Source: an uncultured bacterium (GTDB lineage: Bacteria > Pseudomonadota > Alphaproteobacteria > Sphingomonadales > Sphingomonadaceae). From it: a DNA stretch of 64,000 nucleotides. Where the stretch lies: contig CAISGR010000020.1 of NCBI GenBank assembly GCA_903884945.1, forward strand, positions 1 to 64,000, read 5' to 3'. The notes under the pieces were generated by a model. It worked only from the letters and a program-made list of their open reading frames with translations, did no database searches and was not told the DNA's origin. Shown here piece after piece: positions 53,263 to 62,239 of this stretch. Numbering within the stretch: the stretch's first letter is position 1; each line of letters starts with the position of its first letter. The translations under genes and the position numbers were made by a program.

Positions 53263-56200
53263 CTATTGGTACTTATTCCCTCGATTATCGAATGCGGGCT
53301 TCGTGCCCTCGAGAACATTGACGACAGCTTGGTTAAGCGCGGGGTCTTCGATCGAGCCCGCGAGATATGTGATGCTGCACATAGCTTTCCGGTCGAACTC
53401 CGCGAAGATTATCTGTTCCGCATCGCACACGACGGCCAAGTTTGGGTTGTGCGTCACCATGATGATCTGCCTGTTTTCTTTTGCCGCGTTGAGGACTGGC
53501 ACGAGCAGACTAACGATCGTTTCATTGTCGAGATTTTCCTCGGGCTGGTCGAGGATGATGGGATTTCGCTTCTTGTCGACCAAAAGGTAGAAGATCAGAA
53601 GCAGTGCCCCGCGCTGCCCCGGCGAGAGTTGTTCGATTGGCGTGTCCTGGAACAATAGAGTGTATTTGGGCTCAAGATACTCAAAGCTGTATATCAAATC
53701 ATACACTTCCGTCGGCGCCCTGTCCTTCCGCATTAGCCCGTTGAGGTCGGCTTGGTCTGACGCCCGCTGACGTGCCGCATCATGCAGCAGTTTATGAAGA
53801 TCGTCGGCGAGCGCCAAAGCGCCTGCCTCGGTATCAAGATCCTGCGCTTCAACACGCGCCCTTATGGCGGCCCGGCTTTCATCTTCGCCGCGCAGCTCTC
53901 CAATACTCTGCTTAACAAGGGAAAACAGCCGTTCTGAAACCAGATCGTGATAAGTCGCGAGATGGGATCGAAACTGGAGGCGATATTCGTCCCGTATCAG
54001 GCTGTTCTCTGAAATGACTTTCTGAAGAGGCTCAAAAAGTTTCTGGCGTTGATCTCGTTGTAGCGCCAGAATATGGAAAATCTGGGCTGCAAGCACAGTG
54101 CGTTGCGCGCGTCGCTCATCTAGTATGCGTGGAAGCTGGTCCAGTTGGGACAGTCGTGCTTCCAGCCCCAGCTTGCTGTCCGGCACATCAGGCGCGCCTT
54201 CGATTTCGCCTACGGACATCTGCCACGTCTTCATGGCGTTAAGATGGTCTTGGTAAGCTCGCTGTGGTCCGTTGAGCGCTTCGGTGGCTTGTTCGGCGCG
54301 GCCGGAATAGTCCGCTCTTTCTTTTTTGATCGCCTCAATCCGGGCGGCTAGGGTCCCCATTTCTCGCTCCGCGCCGGAATCTACCTCGCGCACCTTTCCT
54401 TCGTTAATCTCAAAAGTCAGGATATCGGGCAGCCGCAACCCAAGCAGTTCCAACTGCCCGGCGATTTCGGTACCCGCCGCCGCGATCTGCTCCCGAATGA
54501 GCGCGAACCGCTCGAGAACATCGCGCGCCGCTTTCCGCTGCGCGGAGAGTCTCGTCAACGCTTCGCCAATAGCCTTTTCTTCGTCGGCCAACGCAGCGAT
54601 CGCCGTGGAAATCTCTGCCAGCGTAGCGGCGGCGGTTTCCTGATCAGGCGTAAGAGTCTCTGCAGGAGCGGCGATCGCAGGTGGTTTGCTTAGCTCCAGC
54701 TCCGCCAGTTGAACGGATTTCAAATGGATTTGTTCTTCGATATTCTTTCTAATCGAAGGATGGAGTTGGTCCTCTGTTCCGGCGATGAGACGGTTCAGGG
54801 TAACCAGATTCTTTCTGGCTTCATCTAGCCGCGCGCGAAGGGTGCTCTCCTGCGCCTCGATGAGCTGGTCGAAGTCAAGTGCGCCCAGACGGTCTTCAGC
54901 TGGTATGTGAGAGAAGATAACGGACCGAAGCTCACGTTCGAAGTTCTCTGATTTGCCGGTCACATGCTCGTTGCACAGAGCCTCGAAACGCCCCTGCGGC
55001 ACATAACGGACCATCTCCACTCGATCAGGGGCCGGGTTGGCAGCTAGATTCGCTTGGCTCGGCTCTCCGGCCAGCCAATCTAACTTGCCATAAAATTGCC
55101 GCGCCGGCTCGCCGGCTTTGCCTCGAAATCGATCCGCTTTTAAAAACGAAAAATGAGCATGTTCTTGCGAGTTTCCAACGAGTGCCAGCACATCCGCTAG
55201 GGCACTCTTTCCGCTGCCTTTGTTACCGATGATCGCCACGAGATCCGCGTTGAAGGGAATTGCGCAACCGTCGAACCAGGTCTCTGCCAACGAACTGCCA
55301 TCGACCTTCGAGAGGGACACAGTGTCGATGTAAAAGGTCTTGTTCGCAGAGATCCGCTGCAACTTGGGTGGCGTAAGGCCTATGTGGCATCGCTTGAACG
55401 GCTCTTTGATGGCTTGCTGCAGGCCCCGCCACGTGGGGTCGGCCTTGATCCATGTGATCCGCTGAGAGGGGAAGTCGCCATATCCGCGCGCATTGTTGTC
55501 ACCAGCGGTCCCACGTAATTGGTGCGCATCGCTGCCTGAAACTGGCAGCCGAGGGATTCCTCCGATCGATTCCTGGAAGGCATCGAAAAAACTCTCGTTC
55601 TCTGGGCACTTGCGACCGACGAAGGCATTCCAGAGGCCTTCCTTTCTGGTCTCGAAGATTGGCGAGCTGTCAAATAGGCCGATTGCGTAAGCGTAATGTT
55701 CCTGATGCTTGACGGATGCGAGCCCATCGTTCGTTTCGAACGGCATGAAACCTAGAGCCATGCCGTCTGGGACCGCCCGAACCGCAGCTTTGTAGCTGTC
55801 GACATTGAGCTCCGCTATCACGTAGCCAGCGCGGAGCGCCGTCTCGTCGCTCGCCATGACCTCGGCTTTTTCAAAGCTGTGGGTCTTCAATTTGTCTGCG
55901 TTGGCCGCCCGGGCGTAGGCGATGAGAGCGTGAGGAGAGAGCGGCTGGCCGGTGATCTCGAGCTTCAGGGCCGAAAGGAAGTCTTTGAGATGCTGATCGG
56001 GAATTTCATCCGAAAATAGAACGTGCGCGTTCAAGCGCCCTTGGATCGGCGCAGCAAGCCGTAGCTCGATGCCGGGGAAAACGGTCTTTTCTAGTCCGGG
56101 ACCCGTCCCTTCGCTTAGCCGCCGTTTCAGCGCGAACCACCCATCGAAACCCCAATAATCCTGGATGGCGTAGACCGCCGGAGCGGTATCATTGATCGCC

Positions 56201-56352
56201 GTTATCATCTCGTCGATCAACTCGTTGTCCCGGCTTGTGCATCCACTCGCTGAGAAGCGCTCTCCCTTCCAATGAAAAGAAGCAGGAGTGTGGATATGCA
56301 GATCCCACTGCCGCCACTCGGATCCGCGAGGAAAATGCTTTTTCACGCCCAT
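53263..56352 (-). CDS. PHP-domain SMC-like ATPase (TrlF type)
   Basis: 1029 aa. N-terminal PHP phosphoesterase domain (WDLHIHTPAS, metal ligands His19/His21; later VSGSDAHQLRG near residue 275), then an SMC/Rad50-like ATPase: Walker A IIGNKGSGKSAL near residue 380, about 450 residues of coiled coil, signature LSPGQRGALLLI near 905 and Walker B NPIILDQPEENLDNE near 928. This architecture is annotated as TrlF family and occurs in phage-defence contexts. GGGGGATT precedes the ATG. It is a single-gene unit; no reverse transcriptase or retron RNA partner was seen. Confidence 0.85.
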   Translation of the reverse strand: MGVKKHFPRGSEWRQWDLHIHTPASFHWKGERFSASGCTSRDNELIDEMITAINDTAPAVYAIQDYWGFDGWFALKRRLSEGTGPGLEKTVFPGIELRLAAPIQGRLNAHVLFSDEIPDQHLKDFLSALKLEITGQPLSPHALIAYARAANADKLKTHSFEKAEVMASDETALRAGYVIAELNVDSYKAAVRAVPDGMALGFMPFETNDGLASVKHQEHYAYAIGLFDSSPIFETRKEGLWNAFVGRKCPENESFFDAFQESIGGIPRLPVSGSDAHQLRGTAGDNNARGYGDFPSQRITWIKADPTWRGLQQAIKEPFKRCHIGLTPPKLQRISANKTFYIDTVSLSKVDGSSLAETWFDGCAIPFNADLVAIIGNKGSGKSALADVLALVGNSQEHAHFSFLKADRFRGKAGEPARQFYGKLDWLAGEPSQANLAANPAPDRVEMVRYVPQGRFEALCNEHVTGKSENFERELRSVIFSHIPAEDRLGALDFDQLIEAQESTLRARLDEARKNLVTLNRLIAGTEDQLHPSIRKNIEEQIHLKSVQLAELELSKPPAIAAPAETLTPDQETAAATLAEISTAIAALADEEKAIGEALTRLSAQRKAARDVLERFALIREQIAAAGTEIAGQLELLGLRLPDILTFEINEGKVREVDSGAEREMGTLAARIEAIKKERADYSGRAEQATEALNGPQRAYQDHLNAMKTWQMSVGEIEGAPDVPDSKLGLEARLSQLDQLPRILDERRAQRTVLAAQIFHILALQRDQRQKLFEPLQKVISENSLIRDEYRLQFRSHLATYHDLVSERLFSLVKQSIGELRGEDESRAAIRARVEAQDLDTEAGALALADDLHKLLHDAARQRASDQADLNGLMRKDRAPTEVYDLIYSFEYLEPKYTLLFQDTPIEQLSPGQRGALLLIFYLLVDKKRNPIILDQPEENLDNETIVSLLVPVLNAAKENRQIIMVTHNPNLAVVCDAEQIIFAEFDRKAMCSITYLAGSIEDPALNQAVVNVLEGTKPAFDNRGNKYQ

Positions 56353-56447
56353 TTTCTAATCCCCCCAACATCTCGTCTTTATAGCGCCTGCCCGAACTGT
56401 TGCTGTCACGCGCCATCCCCGGCAGTGCGCAGGCTTCAGCCAGCACG

Positions 56448-59075
56448 TCATCGGTCTATAGACACACGGTTCGCGGCGACGTGCCTGAAAGCCCTGTCCC
56501 GACAAGTCAGCAGGATAACCTGCATCCGCTCTGCCGCCTCGCTCAAGATCTCGACCATAAGGTCGAGCCGCGCGTCATCGGCATAGACAAGCGGGTCATC
56601 CAAGATCAGTGACACCGGACGGCCCTGCTCCAGGAGCATGTCGGCAAAGGCGATCCGTGTCAGGACCGCCAGCTGCTCCTGTGTGCCGCGGGAAAGATCG
56701 CCGCACCCTTCGCTGATACCGCCTCGCACAATCGCCTCCAGCGTGAGGTCCTCAGAAAAGCTCAGGTCGCAGCCGGGCAAGAGCCGCTCGATATGGCGTT
56801 TCGCGCGCTTGGCGACGGGCCCTACAAACTTTGCCGACGTCTCATCCCGCGCTTCATCGAGCGTATCGCGCAACAACTTCAGCGTGTCGGCTTCCTCGGT
56901 GATCCGCTGTAGTGCCGCACGTGCCGCCTCAGCCTCCTCGCGAGCCCCTGCCTCCCGATCGGCGAGCCCCTTCCCGCCCTCGCTCTCGACAGTCCCCTCC
57001 AGCCGCGCGACGTCCATCTCGAGTTTGGCACGAGCCTCCCCCGCCGCCTTTACCCGCGCATCGATTGTCTCGATCCTTCGCGTGATCGCCGCAGGATCGT
57101 GCGCAGTCGCGTCCCGGGTGGCCTCCTCAAGCTTCACGGCTGCTTCAGCCATCTGTTCGCGGGCCCGAACGACGTCTGCCGCCAGGGTTGGGAATTCCGG
57201 GCGGCCTTCGATCGTCTCGATCTGACTGTTAGCGTTGGCGAGCGTGCTGGCCGCGCCCGCTTCCGCGCTGGCCAGCGGCGCGTCCTCTTGTTCTGCTCGG
57301 CGGAGCGCCTCAACAGCGCTTTCCTGTGCACCTTCCGCCCTCGCGAGAGCGGTGTCGGCCGCTTCGAGCCGGGCAGTGAGGAGTGTGATATCGGGGATGT
57401 CGGCTTCGACGGTCTTACTCTCGTCGTTCATTTCAGCGATGAAGAGCTTGAGCGCATCGGGGCCGGCAGCGAGCCCGATAAGGGCATCGGCCGGCGTCAC
57501 GGCGGAGATGCGCGCCGCGATCGTGCGCAACTCGCCTACTGCGTCTCGCGCGGTATCATTGCGAGCGCGCCCCTCCGCCAAGCTCGTGAGCCCGAACTCG
57601 CCCAATGCAGACTTTTGTCGCTCCAGCGCCGAGGAGAGCGCTCCCTCAGCGCTCGCCGCCCCGGCCGGCGGCGTGATAATCAGCTCGGCATTGCCGAACC
57701 GGAGACGGGTCTCACCCGACAGGGTTCGCTCGCCGAGCGCCATCGGTTCGCCATCGATCGATATGCCCTCAGCGTTCCCGACAAGGGCAATCCGCGTCGC
57801 ACCTGCGGCGAGCGCCGCGCGCGCCTCAGCTACGAGTCGCTCGTTTGCCTCGATCGCATCCATCGCCTTGGCCGGTATCAGCGACGCGGTGAGGACTGTG
57901 GCCTCTTCCTGAAGCCGCTCGAGGTCGATCAGCTCGGCGTGACGCGCGCGTGCCGCGGACACCGCGCTGCGGCGCCGCGACGCGCGTAAAAGCTCCTCGC
58001 CCGTGCTGAGGGCACCTCGAGCTTCCTGGCGAGCGGTGCGCGCGGCTTCCAAGGCGCTGCGCGCTTCAACGAGCCGTTGCTGCGCTGTGGCCAAGCCTTC
58101 GCGGACTTCGGCGCGGCGTGAGCGCGCAACACCCAGCGCGAGTTCAGCGCTAGTGCGTTCGTCGGTCGCCTTGCGATGCCGATCGACGAGATCTTCAAGG
58201 TTTCGCGTCTTCGCGCTGATGGCCTCATGCTCGGCCCGCCGGGTCGCGAGGATTTGCGCAGCTGCGCGCGCCGTCTCGAGAGAAGCAGTGAGATCCTTCC
58301 GCGTTTGCACGTCTGTGTCGTCCGCGATCTCGCGGTGAACGACCTTCAGTCTGAAGCGCGCATTTTCGAGTTCGGAGAACGTCCTCTCAAGTCCAGCCAG
58401 ACGTTCGGCGGCGTCGCGGGCGGCCGCTTCAGCCTGGTCAACGCGCTCTCGTGCTTCGTTCTGCCGCCCGCGCTTCTGCCCGGTTGGGGACCAGTAGCGC
58501 CCATATTGCTCGTCGATCCGGGTTCGGACGCGCGTGTAGGCGGGGCCGCCCATGATCGAACCGACCTCGGCTTCAAGCGTCGAGCGGACCGTGTCACGCA
58601 CTATCTGGCCTGGCCCGGTGACCGCGAGTGCCTCAGCTTGTGCAACCCAAAGAAGTCCAAGCGCGCCGTATGTGCCGGCGTCGCCCTTCTGACTGGTGTC
58701 GCGCACCGATCCCAGCAGCGCGTGTAGGCGGGCTTCCGCTTCCTCGCCCTGTGCTCTACCCTGTGGACCGGTGACCTCGATCGATGCGCCGCGCAGAAAG
58801 CGCTTGGTCACCGTCCATGGTGCGCCATCGGCATCGAACGAAACCTGAATTTCCGGACCGACGGCTTCCCCATAAGGCGCGAACGATTGGGCGAGCTGGT
58901 TCTTCGTACCGTGGCGAACGAAAAATGCCGCGCGAAGCGCCTCGAGCACTGTCGACTTGCCGGTCTCATTGGGTTCGATGACAACGTTGAGACCGTCGGT
59001 GAGCCCTTCAATCGCCATCGGCTCCCGAAACTTGCGGAAGCCGTCGATGGCGATACGGCGCAGGTACAGGCTCAT
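56448..59075 (-). CDS. Rad50/SbcC-like (YhaN-type) SMC ATPase
   Basis: 875 aa. Walker A in EPNETGKST (residues 34-42), with the typical YhaN-like opening LRRIAIDGFRKFREPMAIEGL. Long Ala/Glu/Arg-rich coiled coils cover about residues 210-760. The ABC signature CGDLSRGTQEQLAVLTRIAFA and Walker B VSLILDDPLVYADD close the ATPase head. No clear zinc hook. It would form a nuclease-ATPase complex with the Mre11/SbcD-like protein, whose gene overlaps by four bases (ATGA). Last gene of a four-gene operon. Confidence 0.85.
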   Translation of the reverse strand: MSLYLRRIAIDGFRKFREPMAIEGLTDGLNVVIEPNETGKSTVLEALRAAFFVRHGTKNQLAQSFAPYGEAVGPEIQVSFDADGAPWTVTKRFLRGASIEVTGPQGRAQGEEAEARLHALLGSVRDTSQKGDAGTYGALGLLWVAQAEALAVTGPGQIVRDTVRSTLEAEVGSIMGGPAYTRVRTRIDEQYGRYWSPTGQKRGRQNEARERVDQAEAAARDAAERLAGLERTFSELENARFRLKVVHREIADDTDVQTRKDLTASLETARAAAQILATRRAEHEAISAKTRNLEDLVDRHRKATDERTSAELALGVARSRRAEVREGLATAQQRLVEARSALEAARTARQEARGALSTGEELLRASRRRSAVSAARARHAELIDLERLQEEATVLTASLIPAKAMDAIEANERLVAEARAALAAGATRIALVGNAEGISIDGEPMALGERTLSGETRLRFGNAELIITPPAGAASAEGALSSALERQKSALGEFGLTSLAEGRARNDTARDAVGELRTIAARISAVTPADALIGLAAGPDALKLFIAEMNDESKTVEADIPDITLLTARLEAADTALARAEGAQESAVEALRRAEQEDAPLASAEAGAASTLANANSQIETIEGRPEFPTLAADVVRAREQMAEAAVKLEEATRDATAHDPAAITRRIETIDARVKAAGEARAKLEMDVARLEGTVESEGGKGLADREAGAREEAEAARAALQRITEEADTLKLLRDTLDEARDETSAKFVGPVAKRAKRHIERLLPGCDLSFSEDLTLEAIVRGGISEGCGDLSRGTQEQLAVLTRIAFADMLLEQGRPVSLILDDPLVYADDARLDLMVEILSEAAERMQVILLTCRDRAFRHVAANRVSIDR

Positions 59076-60181
59076 GCCCTGTCCTCCCGGCTGTACTCGA
59101 CGAAGAGACGCTCCAAGGCGCGCTTTGCAATCAACCCATCGGGGCCGCCTGTTTCAATTGCCGCAGAAAGTTTCGCCGCGGCGACGCCGAGCATGCCCTC
59201 AACCGAGAGGCTAGCAAGATCGTCTGCACTGGGGCGGCCGACAAGATCGACTGCGCGAACGTCGAGATAGCGGACACGGTGCCCGACATCGTTTTCGAGT
59301 CTGCCCAGCATCCCGACCCGGTCCGTAAGGCTCGTGATTCCGGCCAGCGATAGTTCAAGGAGCGTCGAAGGCGGATCGATCGATCCCAACAATTGGTCGC
59401 ACTCGGCATCGAAGCCGGCCTGATCGTTCACTGTCCAGCTTCGCTTGATCCACTGGAAGCGCCCCGTGCGGATTGGCGTCACCACCGGATCGCGACCTTC
59501 GCCGATGTCGACCAATAGTATCTGACCAGGTTCATCGCGTTGGAAGCGATCGGTTTCGGGGGTGCCCGCATACCAGGTGCGCGCCTCGATATTGAGCGTC
59601 CCGTGCCAATCTCCAAGCGCGAGATAATCGAGCGTGGAGCGACGAGCCCGGTCGGGCGCGATCTGGTTCTTGGTCTCGCCCTGAGTGCCGAAGTCGTGGA
59701 TCGATCCGTGCGCGAGGCCAATGCGGATGCGGCCTCCCGGTGTCGCCATGGTGTCGAAAAGCTCGGTGGGATCATCAAGGTTGTGGCGATGCGTCAGGGG
59801 CGCTGGAAGGAGCCAGATTCCGGGCTCGATTTCGTGGGCCTGCGCTTCCGATAAGACGGTGATACCGCCCCCCGCGCGATGGCGAACACGGTCCCAGAGA
59901 CCGCCATTGCGGGCAAAGTCGTGATTGCCCGGGAGGAGCCACCACCGGCACGCATGGCGCTCCATGCGGGATATCGCTTGAACGATCGTGCGGTCTTCAG
60001 GTCCCTCGGTGTCGAAGACATCACCCGCGACCAGAACATGAGCCGCACCGTGACGAGCTGCTTCCCTCCCGATCGCATCGATGGCATCGAAGCGCGCCTC
60101 GGAAAGTGCGGCGCGCACTTCCGGCTCAAACCGCCCGTATGGTTTTCCGAGCTGCCAGTCGGCGGTGTGAATGAGCTTCAT
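59072..60181 (-). CDS. Mre11/SbcD-like metallophosphoesterase nuclease
   Basis: 369 aa from the ATG at 60181. All five phosphoesterase motifs are present: HTADWQLGKP, VAGDVFDTEGPEDR, LLPGNHDFARNGG, IGLAHGSIHDF and LALGDWHGT. The C-terminal capping part ends with a helical region. It would act as a DNA exonuclease/endonuclease together with the Rad50-like ATPase. A 22-base gap separates it from the nucleotidyltransferase gene and a four-base overlap joins it to the ATPase gene. Confidence 0.9.
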   Translation of the reverse strand: MKLIHTADWQLGKPYGRFEPEVRAALSEARFDAIDAIGREAARHGAAHVLVAGDVFDTEGPEDRTIVQAISRMERHACRWWLLPGNHDFARNGGLWDRVRHRAGGGITVLSEAQAHEIEPGIWLLPAPLTHRHNLDDPTELFDTMATPGGRIRIGLAHGSIHDFGTQGETKNQIAPDRARRSTLDYLALGDWHGTLNIEARTWYAGTPETDRFQRDEPGQILLVDIGEGRDPVVTPIRTGRFQWIKRSWTVNDQAGFDAECDQLLGSIDPPSTLLELSLAGITSLTDRVGMLGRLENDVGHRVRYLDVRAVDLVGRPSADDLASLSVEGMLGVAAAKLSAAIETGGPDGLIAKRALERLFVEYSREDRA

Positions 60182-60203
60182 TGTGGCCCCGCGGATCCGT
60201 GTG

Positions 60204-61061
60204 TCATCTAAGTCCCATCGCGCGAGCCCAGGCGTCGACCTGACCAAAGGCGTCCTGCTGCCATTCGTCCGGCGTTCGGCCGTCCAGGATATCCGAGCCC
60301 TCTACGAAGTTGCGCACGCATGTAGGACCATAGCCGTCCGGATCGTCGAATTTCGCAACCACATGCGCGAAGCCATCCCGGCCACTTCGATGCTCCAACA
60401 GCGGGCGGCAATCGCCCGCGAGTGCTTCGATTCCTCCGGGATAATTCCGGATCGAATAATAGACGTCGTAGGCGTCTTTCTGCTTGTAGCGCCCATCGAG
60501 CGCGAAGCCCTTCATGGCGAGAAGCGCCGGAATCGAGGCGACGGCGATCATCACCTTGTTGGTCCCGCCCTTGGGCATATCGCCTTCGATCGCGACGAGC
60601 TCATGGAAATGAATGGCAAGCTCCGCGCCGGATGCACGCTGGGTTGCGAATTCAGTGGTGAGCGGCGGCCGGTTCTTCTCCAGGACGGCGTCATAGGGGC
60701 GCAGGAAATCAACGATCACATCGATCGGAGGTCCGTCATCCTTCGGCTGCACCGTCCGGACCATCTGGAAATATCTAAGCGTGTCGCGGGGGGCGTAACC
60801 CTGCCCGTGGAGGGCATCGACAAGAGCGACATATTCTTCGCCGGCGGCCAGAGCCTGTGCGTCGAGACTGAGGTCTATGTCGAGTGTGCCGACGTGGCGC
60901 ATCTCGCTGTCCTCGAGCAGCAGCCAAGGCACGGCGCCGCCGATAACCGCGAACTTCCCGCGAAAGCTGCCCAGTGTCTGGCCAATCTCAACGAGCACCG
61001 ACTTCACCGCGGCGCTGGTGCGATCGTCATAGTCTGTGGCCGATTGCGGTTCGTCGTTCAT
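60204..61061 (-). CDS. nucleotidyltransferase-fold protein (AbiEii-like)
   Basis: 285 aa. NTase core: GKFAVIGGAVPWLLL (GG motif), HVGTLDIDLSLD with the catalytic Asp-x-Asp, and a third acidic site in IDVIVDFL. Then AbiEii-type helices (LLAMKGFALDGRYKQKDAYDVYYSIRNYPGG). It resembles toxins of type IV TA systems that add nucleotides to tRNA. Its ATG overlaps the stop of the AbiEi-like gene (ATGA), so the ratio of the two proteins is fixed by coupling. Located upstream of an SbcD/SbcC-like pair, an unusual partnership. Confidence 0.82.
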   Translation of the reverse strand: MNDEPQSATDYDDRTSAAVKSVLVEIGQTLGSFRGKFAVIGGAVPWLLLEDSEMRHVGTLDIDLSLDAQALAAGEEYVALVDALHGQGYAPRDTLRYFQMVRTVQPKDDGPPIDVIVDFLRPYDAVLEKNRPPLTTEFATQRASGAELAIHFHELVAIEGDMPKGGTNKVMIAVASIPALLAMKGFALDGRYKQKDAYDVYYSIRNYPGGIEALAGDCRPLLEHRSGRDGFAHVVAKFDDPDGYGPTCVRNFVEGSDILDGRTPDEWQQDAFGQVDAWARAMGLR

Positions 61062-62161
61062 GAAGGCCACCGCAAAAGCTTGTCCTTCAGATGTTCTGCC
61101 CCTTCGACGCCGCGCTCGCCGCCCGCCATGAGATCGAGATAGGTCTGAACCGGGCTAGTCGCGATGATCCCCGGTGCGACGGCCCGCGCGTCGTCGAGCA
61201 CGCCATCCTCATCGGGGACGCGCACGACAATGTTCGCACCCTTTGCGGGTGCAGTCAGATTTAGGATTGTTTGCAAGGCGCCAAGGCCCTTCTCGTCCGC
61301 GTAGAAATAGCTGGTGCTCTGGCGAACGAAGGGCGCGTACCAATCGGCCGCGCTGAACGAGGCCAGCGCCACCCTTCCCTGCTCGGTTGCTAGATCACGC
61401 AGCCGCTCCGCTAGGGCTTTGCCATGAAGGTGGGTATAGAGGCGGACCTCCTCCCCTCTGGGCTGCTCATAGTTGCGGGCCCATTCGTCCAGCAAACCGG
61501 AAGGATCGACGAGCCGCAGCCCCTGTTCGCTCTGGTCGGCCCATTCCCGTTCACGCAGGGCGGTGCCGATCGTGCTGACCAGCCCGAGGCTGACCTTGGC
61601 TTCTTCAGCAAGCTCGGTCACGCGCCAAGGCCGATGCGGCTCGTTCAGCAATACGCGCAGGATCCGGGTCGACTTTGGCTTGAATAGGGTGCGCAGAGAA
61701 CGTCGTTCGGGATCGGGTTTCCCTTCAACCTTGCGCTCGATGAAGATGGTATCGACAACGAGGCGCGCGTTGCCCTGGAAATCAAGGTAGGCGATGTCTT
61801 CCTCGCGACATGCCGCCTGCGCCTGTTCGGATAAATAGGGCGCGATGAACATAGGCACGCCCTCTTGGCCAGTCTGATTCAGATAACGTTTGAGCTGGTA
61901 GGCTACTTGGTGCGCAATCCGGGGTTGCCCGTTGCTTTTGACCTCGACCACGAGTCTGAGTGGTCGGCCGGCGAATTCGGTTTCAGCGACGATGTCTACG
62001 CCTCGATCAGCCTCGCCTGGCTTGCCACTCAGCGTCATTGGGCCGACGGCGAATTGAGGGATTGAGCCTAGAAAGGCCTCAAGCGCTTCTGCCGCCCGTC
62101 GTTCGATGCCAATTGGGTCTTTCACCGAACCGCTGAAACCACGATTCGGCTGAAATAGCAA
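61058..62161 (-). CDS. AbiEi-like regulator with PD-(D/E)XK nuclease-type N-terminus
   Basis: 367 aa from TTG 62161 (GTG 62125 is an alternative). The first 120 residues fit a restriction-endonuclease-like fold: GVDIVAE (Asp56) and RLVVEVKSNGQPR (Glu73-x-Lys75), then QVAYQLKRY. A winged helix follows (ILRVLLNEPHRPWRVTELAEEAKVSLGLVSTIGTALRER). The C-terminal domain (VALASFSAADWYAPFVRQSTSYFYAD, SPVQTYLDLMAGGERG) is like type IV antitoxins of the AbiEi class. It is the likely repressor/antitoxin of the operon; the intact nuclease motif is notable. Confidence 0.75.
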   Translation of the reverse strand: MLFQPNRGFSGSVKDPIGIERRAAEALEAFLGSIPQFAVGPMTLSGKPGEADRGVDIVAETEFAGRPLRLVVEVKSNGQPRIAHQVAYQLKRYLNQTGQEGVPMFIAPYLSEQAQAACREEDIAYLDFQGNARLVVDTIFIERKVEGKPDPERRSLRTLFKPKSTRILRVLLNEPHRPWRVTELAEEAKVSLGLVSTIGTALREREWADQSEQGLRLVDPSGLLDEWARNYEQPRGEEVRLYTHLHGKALAERLRDLATEQGRVALASFSAADWYAPFVRQSTSYFYADEKGLGALQTILNLTAPAKGANIVVRVPDEDGVLDDARAVAPGIIATSPVQTYLDLMAGGERGVEGAEHLKDKLLRWPS

Positions 62162-62201
62162 ATAATTTCACTGAAACGCGCATTTCAACGAATCGTTGAA
62201 A
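62120..62201. promoter_or_regulatory. operator cluster with TTTCA/TGAAA palindromes
   Basis: A perfect palindrome TTTCAACGA-A-TCGTTGAAA lies at 62183-62201. A near copy, TTTCACCGA-A-CCGCTGAAA, lies at 62120-62138, and a short dyad TTTCA-C-TGAAA at 62166-62176. All surround the start of the AbiEi-like gene, so autorepression by that winged-helix protein is likely. The first copy overlaps the GTG 62125 start candidate. Confidence 0.65.
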
Positions 62202-62239
62202 ACGGCAAATCTGTGAAACGAGCTTCATCGGATGGGGTA

